DNA from: G963663365 sp963663365
GTDB taxonomy: Bacteria; Hinthialibacterota; Hinthialibacteria; Hinthialibacterales; G963663365
Assembly: GCA_963663365.2 (NCBI GenBank)
Contig: CAXXIH010000008.1
Span: forward strand, 1 to 64,000
Reading direction: 5' to 3'
Length of the DNA: 64,000 bases
Shown here: positions 52,635 to 60,785 of the stretch, piece by piece
Numbering within the stretch: the first letter of the stretch is position 1
Layout of the letters: each line of letters starts with the position of its first letter
Translations under genes and position numbers: made by a program
The notes under the pieces: model-generated
Told to the model about the DNA's origin: nothing
Databases searched by the model: none
The model's input: the letters and a program-made list of their open reading frames with translations, nothing else

Positions 52635-52723
52635 AGTGACAAGGCCATTCGCGGGGACCTGCGAATGGGGAGTTTGAAGGGTTTGGTCCAGGTATGGGCC
52701 AGGTGGCATAAGGGAGCGCTTCT
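52635..52723 (+). repeat. Leader block of cassette 3
   Basis: It matches the two other leaders from TGACAAGG to the ATG, including inverted repeat CCATTCGC (52645-52652) with GCGAATGG (52661-52668) and the tandem TGG-x-CCAGGT repeats. One loop base differs (A at 52657) and the bases before the ribosome site read GGCATAAGGGAG instead of ACTATAAGGGAG. Confidence 0.85.
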
Positions 52724-53584
52724 ATGGGAGCGGTACAAGGATCAACTTCACCTAAAAAGGGTCGAATAACAAAGAAAATTAAAGAAACCGCCGAGAACAC
52801 CAGTTCATATCCGCAAATGGATTCGGCAACACAAATGCCGTGTTTTGAACTTCCTGTAGAATCAATTGTTCCCAACCCCAATCAACCGCGAAAGAATTTT
52901 GATCCGAATAAGCTGAAAGAGTTGGCACGGTCGATTCAAATTCACGGTGTCTTATCACCGATTCACGTGCATAAATCTAACGGTAATGGTTGTTATGAAT
53001 TGATTTCCGGTGAACGGCGGCTTCGCGCGGCAAAATTAGCCGGATTAAAGTCAATTCCTGCAATGGTACGAGATAATAATCATTCCTTGGAATTGGCAAT
53101 TCTCGAAAACCTCCAACGGGAAGATCTCAATCCTATTGAGCAAGCTCGGGCACTGCAGCAGCTGAAAGAACTCAAAGGCTATACTGACGAAAAGATTGCC
53201 GATATTTTGGGAATATCCCGCAGCAGTGTCTCAGAACTACTTTCTATCCTACGGCTTCCGGAGGCTATTTTATGCGAATGTCGGAATTCCGACATTGCAC
53301 CTAAGTCCCTCTTAACTAAGCTAGTTACGATGGATGACGATCAAAAAAGAATGGCTACCTGGCAGGCTTTCAAGAAGGGCGAAATTCATACAACTCAACT
53401 AAAAAATGGAAAAAAACACAACCAAGGCCGCCATAAGAATTTTCAATACATTCAAAAAGACACCAGTTACACGATAACTATTAAATTTAAACGGCCGGAT
53501 GTTGAGTTGGAGGAAGTTACGGAAGTACTCCAGGTGGAACTTGAAAGGATCGCTCGCAATATGACAGGCAAAGACAGATGGTAG
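52724..53584 (+). CDS. Orphan ParB-like protein, cassette 3
   Basis: A 286-aa protein, the most divergent copy at its C-terminus (ITIKFKRPDVELEEVTEVLQ in place of LTIDFKKSHVEPEEITEIL) but identical in layout: NPNQPRKNF, GERRLRAAKLAG, ENLQREDLNPIEQARAL and HTH (YTDEKIADILGISRSSVSEL). A stretch around codons 183-207 is the same as copy 1 down to the DNA, including the 20-bp palindrome. Upstream there is the shared hairpin leader; no ParA. Most changes are conservative, so it should fold and bind. Confidence 0.9.
   Translation: MGAVQGSTSPKKGRITKKIKETAENTSSYPQMDSATQMPCFELPVESIVPNPNQPRKNFDPNKLKELARSIQIHGVLSPIHVHKSNGNGCYELISGERRLRAAKLAGLKSIPAMVRDNNHSLELAILENLQREDLNPIEQARALQQLKELKGYTDEKIADILGISRSSVSELLSILRLPEAILCECRNSDIAPKSLLTKLVTMDDDQKRMATWQAFKKGEIHTTQLKNGKKHNQGRHKNFQYIQKDTSYTITIKFKRPDVELEEVTEVLQVELERIARNMTGKDRW
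53277..53296. repeat. Perfect 20-bp palindrome inside parB copy 3
   Basis: The core TGTCGGAATTCCGACA (53279-53294) is identical to that in copy 1, with AA and TT flanks. Confidence 0.75.
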
Positions 53585-53696
53585 AGACTCCAAAAAGATA
53601 CAGGCCACTCCATAGAATATTTAATGTAAATTATAATCTATTTTGAATAATATAATCTCGTTAATTACAAAAGTATTGCACATCACAAAACAGGTA

Positions 53697-53725
53697 TTGA
53701 CAAAGTTAATTACACGTGTTATTAT
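53697..53725 (+). promoter_or_regulatory. Promoter of secreted TPR gene, cassette 3
   Basis: TTGACA (53697-53702), 17-base spacer, TATTAT (53720-53725). The untranslated leader is about 115 bases and AT-rich. Confidence 0.6.
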
Positions 53726-53848
53726 CTCTAATATTGTATGGATTAAAAATTCTAGAGAATAAATCTCGAAGCGCTTTGTCTTTGTGTATCCGAAAAAATC
53801 ACATGATTTTTAATTACACAAGAAACATTGCATATCAGGGAGAAAAAC

Positions 53849-55258
53849 ATGAAAAATATCTTCGTATTCACATTTTTGACGTTGGCACCGATTGCCTTGT
53901 TTGCACAGTCCGATAAGGAACGAGCAAAAGAGTTCCTTAATGAAAGCAAACAACTACGTATAGCAGAGCGAATTGATCGAGCGGAGCATACCATTAAAAA
54001 TTCAGACGATGACATAATCGTTGCCGAAGCAATATGGGATTTGGCCCAATTCTGGCACGATTTAGATGATGAGCTGCGTACAGTCGAATTACTGCTGGAA
54101 AGATCACCTTCAACCTCTCGATCATATCAGCGTGCACGAATGGCAAAGGCGCGCATTCTTGCTCGAATGGGTAAAAAGAATGAGGCACACTTAATATTTG
54201 AAGATGCAATTGGAAAAGGTTGGGACCAAAGCCTACATTTCTATCATAATAGCCTTTGGGAGACCGGTGACTACGATAAGATCGCATTAGACGCTTACAA
54301 AAGGCTTTCTGCCTTAAATGAGAATACCACCAATAGTGAATATCAAGGCGAGCAAGACTTCACAGCAATGCTTGACAGCCTGAGAGCGCTACGAGCCATT
54401 GATCCAAATGCATCGGCAATGCAATTGATTGAACCGCATTTAAGGGATTCTCAGAGCCGTCCATTGGCCAGGAAAATGGCAAAAGCTGTTTGCTTAGCGG
54501 TTGATGACCGTTACACAGAAGCACTTGAAGTTTTGGATGATGCAAAAATCCTTGCAAAAAACGAAGAGATTCAAGCCTTTGATGAGTCAGAAAACTTGCT
54601 GTTCTTACGAGCCGCAATTCTTTTTTTGGAAGGTCGGGATTTTGATGCGGCTCGCTTGCTCTTAAAAGAATATATGGACGTTTGTGCAGACCATAAAAGC
54701 TGGGCATTGAGTCGAATTCTGTTCTTAAATAGCCGCGCCTTCGAACATTCTTACGAAGACGCGCAAAAGATGCTAGAACTTACAACTCTGTTAATTGGAA
54801 GTGATTACGTTACTAACAAAGAACTAGAGGATGAATTCCATGACTGGCAGCTTTCAGGAGTTTGGGGAGCGCATCAAAAGGCGCTGGCATATCGTGGGCG
54901 ATGGAAGGACTCGGCATTGCTCTGCATAAAGGTGATGGATGAATACTATCCGCATACTATGGCTGGAGCCAATACGGCTCTTGGATTGGCATTGTATGTA
55001 TCCTGGCACGATCACAATCAAGATGGAGCTGAAAGAATTCTCAGAGATATCTTGAAGGAATCACCTTTTGACGGGGTGGCGCCACATGTCCTTTTGGCAC
55101 TTGCAAATTTGGCTGACAAACGTGGTGATCGAAAAGAAGCACTTTCTCTGTTAGAAGAAATATTTGATCGGATTGGCACATTGCCTTATGGACGTGTTCC
55201 AACCATAGACACCCGTCAAAATGCATTGAAATTAATGCAGAAGATAATGCAACAGTAG
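53849..55258 (+). CDS. Secreted TPR-like protein, cassette 3
   Basis: A 469-aa exported protein. ATG 53849 is chosen over 53828: AGGGAGA lies at the right distance and the signal peptide MKNIFVFTFLTLAPIALFAQ starts there. The repeat region matches the other two cassettes (RARMAKARILARMGKKNEAH; MAKAVCLAVDDRYTEALEVL; FDESENLLFLRAAILFLEGR then DFDAAR). A WGAHQKALAYRGRWKDSALL segment matches HRSGLWAQNRTDEAYQAAVK of copy 2. It likely has the same scaffold role. Confidence 0.75.
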   Translation: MKNIFVFTFLTLAPIALFAQSDKERAKEFLNESKQLRIAERIDRAEHTIKNSDDDIIVAEAIWDLAQFWHDLDDELRTVELLLERSPSTSRSYQRARMAKARILARMGKKNEAHLIFEDAIGKGWDQSLHFYHNSLWETGDYDKIALDAYKRLSALNENTTNSEYQGEQDFTAMLDSLRALRAIDPNASAMQLIEPHLRDSQSRPLARKMAKAVCLAVDDRYTEALEVLDDAKILAKNEEIQAFDESENLLFLRAAILFLEGRDFDAARLLLKEYMDVCADHKSWALSRILFLNSRAFEHSYEDAQKMLELTTLLIGSDYVTNKELEDEFHDWQLSGVWGAHQKALAYRGRWKDSALLCIKVMDEYYPHTMAGANTALGLALYVSWHDHNQDGAERILRDILKESPFDGVAPHVLLALANLADKRGDRKEALSLLEEIFDRIGTLPYGRVPTIDTRQNALKLMQKIMQQ

Positions 55259-55329
55259 ACAGTACGGAACAGATATATAAATATGATTATTCCACAATTA
55301 GTGTTCGGGATAGTATGCGGAGGAATATA

Positions 55330-56085
55330 ATGGATACAAGAAAGATGTCAGAGAAAAAACAGAATATCAAATCATCTTCGTCGGCAATAAAAAAGAAAGC
55401 CGGGATTGATATATTCCTTTTCTTTACTTTTGGAATTTTAATTCCTGCGTTTGTATTCTCATATGTGCTCTTGGCACCAAAACAAGATAATCAAATGCGT
55501 ACTGCCCAAGCCTGCGGTCAGCCTACACCATGTCCCAATTGCGATGGATGCCCAAAATGGATGGAAGGCTGTCTAGATTATTTGCTCCAGGAACTTGATG
55601 AAGCACTTGAGGATGCTATTGCAGATTTGCCAAATGATATTGCGGAAATGTTTGTGGATGAGCTAAATGATTCACTGGGACTTAGTCCTTCCGAAGAGGA
55701 TGATATCGAGAATTCCTTGACATCTGTGCTTCAAAATGTGGGTAATGACCTGTTTGGCTATGACGTGTTTACAAATGAACCGGATAAGAACAGCGGTTAT
55801 GTACCCCCTTCGCCTTTCGATTGGGATATTGACATAGACCTAGGTTCTTTTGATATAGAGATAGATCCATTGAATCTGGGAAAAACTGAGAGCGATGCTA
55901 TATTTGATTTAGGCGTTGGAAACTTTGACACCGATTGGAGTCATGGAAGTGTATCCACAGTGTGGAATATTCCTCTATCTGGCGGAAATGTACAAATCGG
56001 TTCCAATTTTGATTTCAGTTTTTCGTCTGATAGTTTTGATGCAGAATTTGACGACTGCTACATTAAGTTTACAATATCATTCTAA
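55330..56085 (+). CDS. Membrane-anchored acidic secreted protein
   Basis: A 251-aa protein. ATG 55330 has GGAGGA seven bases before it. A basic tail and one helix (IDIFLFFTFGILIPAFVFSYVLL) form a signal anchor. The outside part starts with a Cys cluster (CGQPTPCPNCDGCPKWMEGC), continues with acidic helices, then an Asp/Phe-rich repeated beta stretch (DWDIDIDLGSFDIEIDPLNL; the FDFSFSSDSFDAEFDDC stretch). No family is recognised; it could bind Ca2+. It fills the position after the TPR gene, as do 42477 and 47458. Confidence 0.62.
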   Translation: MDTRKMSEKKQNIKSSSSAIKKKAGIDIFLFFTFGILIPAFVFSYVLLAPKQDNQMRTAQACGQPTPCPNCDGCPKWMEGCLDYLLQELDEALEDAIADLPNDIAEMFVDELNDSLGLSPSEEDDIENSLTSVLQNVGNDLFGYDVFTNEPDKNSGYVPPSPFDWDIDIDLGSFDIEIDPLNLGKTESDAIFDLGVGNFDTDWSHGSVSTVWNIPLSGGNVQIGSNFDFSFSSDSFDAEFDDCYIKFTISF

Positions 56086-56132
56086 TGCGTATGAAAAACC
56101 TTTTGTATAGAAAGGTGAAGCGGAGAAAAATC

Positions 56133-57491
56133 ATGATCATACGAGTGTACTGCCTCATCCTAATCGGTGTTTTTAGCTTACAAATCCCTACATCGGCTCA
56201 GGAACAGGGCGGTAATCTATCCAATGGTTACTATTCTCCTCAAATGCTTGAGCTGATTGACGATCTTACGGGAAAAATAGAAGTTGACGCTCAAGAAGAA
56301 AGTCTGCACTCTCTCTCCAGACTCCTTTCGAAGAATCGATATATGTTTGGTTCTCTAGATATCGAGTTACGAAGAAAAATACGGGCTTTAGAACGGCACA
56401 ATCCAAGGGAGGGGGCTCTGCTTCGATCTTCATCTATACATCAAAGAATCCGGGAAGAGTTGGGAAAAGAGCGTGTTGACAGATTAATTTCTTTGTTATT
56501 GCCTCTCGCGGAACATGAGAATCCCACAGTTACTTTGCATGCCTATACAATTCTCTTGGAAAGACTATTTGTGAATGACGCAGAGGCACATTTAGAACCG
56601 TTGCTAAACAGTTCCCATCTAATTACAAAGGGTTTTGCGATGGTTCTGCTTGGCCGTAAATGCAACCCAAAATCGATTCCCGAATTATTGGAATTTCTTG
56701 AGGCAGCAAATTCAGCTGAGCAGGCTTTTACAGCCGCACCATTGCTTTTGCAAATGGGCAAACGGGATGGGGTATGGGCACTGAAAGAGCTTGCCTTGAC
56801 TGAGGGAAAAAACCAGACCGACGCATTGGAATGCTTAGTCACGTACGGAAATCAAGAAGATCTTGATTTTCTTATTAATGCGTTGGCTGGAGGAAAACTG
56901 GAAGGGAACGTAGCGCTCTATTGTTTCGATGTTCTTGCAGATCAAGCGGCACGTACTGAAGAAAGTGAACCTTTTGCCAAGATTAAGAAGACATTCTCCG
57001 ATGAGCAAAGAGATGATATTTTTTCCTATTGGAAATCTCATCCGCCGGAATTTAGTAAGAAAAAACAATTGGGGAAATTACCTCTTTCAAAATCGCGCTT
57101 TATGAAAAATCTGTACTGGCTCGGCGGAGAAGAGACAGGTGATTTTATGGCTGCGTATATGTATGATGAAGATCCGGACATTGTCCACCGGGCGATAATC
57201 TTTCTTGGTCACCTTAAAGAAAAGCGTTACTTGGGACTTATCGCCCCATTTCTTGAGAGTCCCGATCCCAAACAGGCCGAACGTGCCGCCTTGGCCATGG
57301 AGCGTATCCTGGCGCATGGTGATGAAAGGATTTCAACGCGGGATATCATCAAAAAGTACGGGACAACCATTAGCCTAGTCAACCATTATAAGAATTGGTG
57401 GGCTGTAAATTCAAAAAAATATCCACTTCCGGAAGAATACGCGAATCGCGTGAGCGAACTTCCGGTCGGCATATCAGTGCAGACAGGATAG
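56133..57491 (+). CDS. Secreted HEAT-repeat protein
   Basis: A 452-aa protein. I use ATG 56133, which opens a signal peptide (MIIRVYCLILIGVFSLQIPT); the longer frame from 56085 overlaps the previous gene by one base. The mature part has HEAT/PBS-like repeats (LLPLAEHENPTVTLHAYTIL; LVTYGNQEDLDFLINALAGG; IVHRAIIFLGHLKEKRYLGL; QAERAALAMERILAHGDE). The C-terminus ends with a WWAVNSKKYPLP motif, recalling the WWNK-x-x-DYWLLP motif of the protein at 38176, so the two may be distant relatives. Last gene of cassette 3. Confidence 0.7.
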   Translation: MIIRVYCLILIGVFSLQIPTSAQEQGGNLSNGYYSPQMLELIDDLTGKIEVDAQEESLHSLSRLLSKNRYMFGSLDIELRRKIRALERHNPREGALLRSSSIHQRIREELGKERVDRLISLLLPLAEHENPTVTLHAYTILLERLFVNDAEAHLEPLLNSSHLITKGFAMVLLGRKCNPKSIPELLEFLEAANSAEQAFTAAPLLLQMGKRDGVWALKELALTEGKNQTDALECLVTYGNQEDLDFLINALAGGKLEGNVALYCFDVLADQAARTEESEPFAKIKKTFSDEQRDDIFSYWKSHPPEFSKKKQLGKLPLSKSRFMKNLYWLGGEETGDFMAAYMYDEDPDIVHRAIIFLGHLKEKRYLGLIAPFLESPDPKQAERAALAMERILAHGDERISTRDIIKKYGTTISLVNHYKNWWAVNSKKYPLPEEYANRVSELPVGISVQTG

Positions 57492-57618
57492 GCAATAGCA
57501 TCAATATGTAGACATTAAGCAATTTTCCTATAGTTTTTATTTAAGATATATCCCCTTGGTAATACGACTCGTATTGCAATCATAAAGCAATTCTAAGAAC
57601 TAAACAAAATAGATAGTC

Positions 57619-58122
57619 TCATCCCTCTTTGATCATCTCAGCGATGGTTTGTTCGAGGGTGCCATTTGAATAAGCACGGGCGGAACGGCGGCGGATGCCA
57701 TCCTTGGTATCTTCATCCCAATAACCTTCAAACTCGGCGGCGATGTGAGCGTAGGTCCCGTTCCCTTCCCCATCGGCCGGTTCTAAAGCGATCACCACAC
57801 GGCCCGCTCCTTCTTTTAGTTCCAAGTGATACCAGGATCTGCCGAACTCGCCCCAATGCTCCAAATCTTCCACTGAAATACCGAACCATGCGGTGGAGAC
57901 CAACTTTTCGACATCCGTCGCCACCTCATACCCGTGCGCCTTTAACGCCTCAGCGATCTGCGTATGCGCGGTTTCGTAATCCTGATCCAGCTGCGTGCGG
58001 ATTACGATACGTTCCTGTGGAGTCGGCAACAACGCACAGCCCCCCGCGAGCAAAACAGCAACCGTAACGAGCATCACCAATGGCAAACAGCGAAAAGCAA
58101 CTGATTTGGAAAATACAGACAT
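57619..58122 (-). CDS. DUF3568-like small lipoprotein
   Basis: A 167-aa protein with signal peptide and lipobox LAGGC (Cys near residue 29). ATG 58122 is preceded by GAGGTG. The mature domain is an alpha/beta module (DYETAHTQIAEALKAHGYEV, followed by ISVEDLEHWGEFGRSWYHLE and VVIALEPADGEGN) similar in style to DUF3568-type lipoproteins; this match is tentative. Its 3' end exists as two extra truncated copies at 44663 and 52328. The full gene marks the right border of the tandem cassettes. Confidence 0.72.
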   Translation of the reverse strand: MSVFSKSVAFRCLPLVMLVTVAVLLAGGCALLPTPQERIVIRTQLDQDYETAHTQIAEALKAHGYEVATDVEKLVSTAWFGISVEDLEHWGEFGRSWYHLELKEGAGRVVIALEPADGEGNGTYAHIAAEFEGYWDEDTKDGIRRRSARAYSNGTLEQTIAEMIKEG

Positions 58123-58167
58123 CAACAACACCTCGAACCAATCTATACACTATACGGGCGGTCACCC

Positions 58168-59106
58168 TCAGGCGTTCATCCGGCCTTTGAAATAGGCGAT
58201 GGTTTTTTCGAGTCCGGTTTCGAGCGCGACTTTGGGCTCCCAGCCGAGTTCCCCCTTGGCTTTGGTGATATCCGGCTGACGCACCTTGGGATCATCCTCC
58301 GGAAGTTCGCGGGACACAATCTTGCTCTTTGATCCGATCATAGCGACCACCTTCTCGGCCAGTTCACGGACAGTCATCTCCGCCGGATTGCCGATGTTGA
58401 CCGGGGTTTTGATATCCGATTCGAGCAGACGCATGATGCCCTCGACCTCATCATCCACATAACAGAACGAGCGGGTCTGGCTGCCATCGCCAAAGACGGT
58501 TAAGTCCTCGCCACGCAGGGCCTGATTGATAAAGGTAGAAACCACCCGTCCATCCATCTCGCGCATACGCGGCCCGTAGGTGTTAAAAATGCGCACGATA
58601 CGGGTATCGACCTTGTGAAAGCGCTGGTAGGCCATGGTCATGGCTTCCGCAAACCGTTTGGCCTCGTCATACACCCCGCGCGGGCCGATGGGATTCACAT
58701 TGCCCCAATAATCTTCAGGCTGAGGATGCACCAGCGGATCGCCGTAACATTCGGATGTGGAAGCGAGCAAAAACCGCGCGTCTTTCTCCTTTGCCAGACC
58801 GAGCGCCTTATGGGTACCCAGCGAGCCGACTTTGAGGGTTTGAATCGGCAGCTGGAGGTAATCGATGGGGCTGGCCGGAGAGGCAAAGTGCAGCACCCGG
58901 TCCACCGTGCCGGGGACATGGATGAAATTGGTGACATCGTGGCGCACAAATGTGAACCGCTCATGCCCATATAAATGCTCAATATTTTCAAGCGCCCCGG
59001 TGAGCAGGTTGTCCATACAGACAACATCGTGCCCATCCTGCAGCGCGCGTTCACATAGATGCGAGCCAAGAAAACCGGCGCCTCCGGTGATTACGAAACG
59101 AGCCAT
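58168..59106 (-). CDS. UDP-glucuronate decarboxylase-like NAD-dependent epimerase
   Basis: A 312-aa SDR enzyme: NAD-binding GGAGFLGSHLCERAL, catalytic TSECYGDP region and YDEAKR (Tyr/Lys), plus the segment HPQPEDYWGNVNPIGPRGVY that is characteristic of UDP-xylose synthase (UXS). It would convert UDP-glucuronate to UDP-xylose in the cytoplasm for surface polysaccharide or protein glycosylation. GGAGAT precedes ATG 59106. It may be transcribed with the lipoprotein downstream (45-base gap). Confidence 0.9.
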   Translation of the reverse strand: MARFVITGGAGFLGSHLCERALQDGHDVVCMDNLLTGALENIEHLYGHERFTFVRHDVTNFIHVPGTVDRVLHFASPASPIDYLQLPIQTLKVGSLGTHKALGLAKEKDARFLLASTSECYGDPLVHPQPEDYWGNVNPIGPRGVYDEAKRFAEAMTMAYQRFHKVDTRIVRIFNTYGPRMREMDGRVVSTFINQALRGEDLTVFGDGSQTRSFCYVDDEVEGIMRLLESDIKTPVNIGNPAEMTVRELAEKVVAMIGSKSKIVSRELPEDDPKVRQPDITKAKGELGWEPKVALETGLEKTIAYFKGRMNA

Positions 59107-59413
59107 TCTCTACATCTCCAATTCTCTCCCTCCCATCAACGCTTCAATACACAGCGTAGCCGTTTGAGAACCAGACTTAAGCCGTACGTCAAACGGGACT
59201 TGCAGGAGGTGCGTAAAGTCTGAGACTAGCCCCCCGCCATGGTCTTGAACAGCCCTCTGAAATTCGCCGTGTTTATTGTCCGGTTGGGATCAATGAACCG
59301 CGTGTAGCAAAGCAGCGGGAATCGCTCTATGTTTGAACAAGCCGGCTTAGAAATCCGGTGGATGGTAAGCATCACATAACAAATCAACAACATCCTGTCT
59401 TAGGAGATTTGAA
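59107..59413. other. Intergenic region between divergent genes
   Basis: About 307 bases between the decarboxylase and the pectate-lyase-fold gene. I see no gene, RNA or strong promoter pair in it beyond the TAGGAG ribosome site next to 59414. Confidence 0.5.
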
Positions 59414-60760
59414 ATGAGGAATCACACCATAATCTTTCGATTTGGATTAACATTATTGGCGGTCTGGGGGCTGCTTCTGCCGTTAACCGGCGCCACTGCG
59501 GAAACCGGTGAGAAAACCGTCTCGCATTGTAAGGCCGACCGCTATATCGTCACCGATTACGGAGCGAAAGGTGACGGCAAAACCAGCGATGCGGATGCCA
59601 TACAAAAAGCATTAGATGCGGCAGGCAAAAACGGCGGCGGTGAAGTCTATTTGCCGGTGGGGAATTATCTGATCGACAAAAGCCTGTCCATCCCCGGCGG
59701 CGTGCGTCTGCAAGGTGTTTGGGAAGCGCCGCATCATTCCGATGTAACCTTGGGCAGTTCGCTATGGATTACCTGCGGACGGGGAGATGAAAACGGCGAA
59801 GCGGCGATCAATCTCATGCCGTCATCAGCTTTGCGGGGCGTGACGCTGTTTTATCCGGAGCAGCAAGTAAGTGACATCACCCCTTACCCCTACGCCATTC
59901 GCGGACGTGGCATGAACGGCACCGTGGAGAACGTCACCTTTATCAATGTCTACCAAGGCATCGACTTCGGTTCCCATCATCACGAGTTGCATACTATCCG
60001 TTATGTGTACGGCTGTGTGCTTCGCCGGGGAATCTATATCAATCAATGCACCGATATCGGACGGATCGAGAATGTGCATTTCAATCCGCATTTTTGGGCG
60101 CGCGCCAAAGTGCCGGCTTTTGTACAAGAAGGCGCAAAGAGCTGGGATGTTTTGGTAGATTACCTAAACACGAATCTGGAAGTCTTTATTTTCGGGCGGA
60201 CAGATTGGGAATATGTTTTCAACACCTTCGCTTGGGGATTTAAAGTTTGTTACCGCTTTTTAAAGACCGAGGCCGGGGCTTGTAATGGTAACTTTTTGGG
60301 TTGTGGCGCGGACGGCGGCCAGACATGTGTGCTGATCGAAAATACACAACCGTACGGGCTGCTCTTCACCAATGGTGAGTTTGTCGCCATGCGCGGTGAC
60401 GATCCAACCATGATTCGCACCGGTGAAGGTTTCGACGGTGTGGCTCAATTCAGCAACTGCGCATTTTGGGGCCCGTGCGCGACAAACGTCGAGATTAAAG
60501 GCAAAGGTCAAGTCAGCCTGAATCAATGCAACTTCGATCAATGGGCTGCCCAAAACACATCGGGCAAATACTCGATTCGTCAGCTGGGCGGCTCGCTGAT
60601 GCTTTCATCCTGTAACTTCAGGCAGAATAAGCCGCATATCTATCTCGGGCCGGATATCGACGGCGCATCGATCTTTGGGAACTGTTTTAATGGCGGAATC
60701 CAGATGGATAGTGATGCCCCCAAAGACAAAGTGGAACTCGGTTTTAATTTGAAACGGTAA
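59414..60760 (+). CDS. Secreted pectate-lyase-superfamily beta-helix protein
   Basis: A 448-aa protein with signal peptide (TIIFRFGLTLLAVWGLLLPL) and TAGGAG before the start. The N-terminus shows the Pectate_lyase_3 signature (VTDYGAKGDGKTSDADAIQK then ALDAAGKNGGGEVYLPVGNY). The rest reads as right-handed beta-helix rungs. Relatives include polysaccharide lyases, GH28/GH55-type hydrolases and non-catalytic surface proteins. No catalytic set can be fixed by eye, so the activity on polysaccharide is a guess. Confidence 0.8.
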   Translation: MRNHTIIFRFGLTLLAVWGLLLPLTGATAETGEKTVSHCKADRYIVTDYGAKGDGKTSDADAIQKALDAAGKNGGGEVYLPVGNYLIDKSLSIPGGVRLQGVWEAPHHSDVTLGSSLWITCGRGDENGEAAINLMPSSALRGVTLFYPEQQVSDITPYPYAIRGRGMNGTVENVTFINVYQGIDFGSHHHELHTIRYVYGCVLRRGIYINQCTDIGRIENVHFNPHFWARAKVPAFVQEGAKSWDVLVDYLNTNLEVFIFGRTDWEYVFNTFAWGFKVCYRFLKTEAGACNGNFLGCGADGGQTCVLIENTQPYGLLFTNGEFVAMRGDDPTMIRTGEGFDGVAQFSNCAFWGPCATNVEIKGKGQVSLNQCNFDQWAAQNTSGKYSIRQLGGSLMLSSCNFRQNKPHIYLGPDIDGASIFGNCFNGGIQMDSDAPKDKVELGFNLKR

Positions 60761-60785
60761 AGTCGGGGGAGCCCCGCTGCAACGC

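Noticed and set aside
39696..52723. CRISPR array from the three repeated leader blocks
   Set aside because: The copies are 5-8 kb apart, each is a gene leader, and there are no spacers or cas genes.
39783..53584. Chromosome or plasmid partitioning (parABS) locus
   Set aside because: No ParA or canonical parS (TGTTTCACGTGAAACA) is seen, and there are three tandem ParB copies tied to exported proteins.
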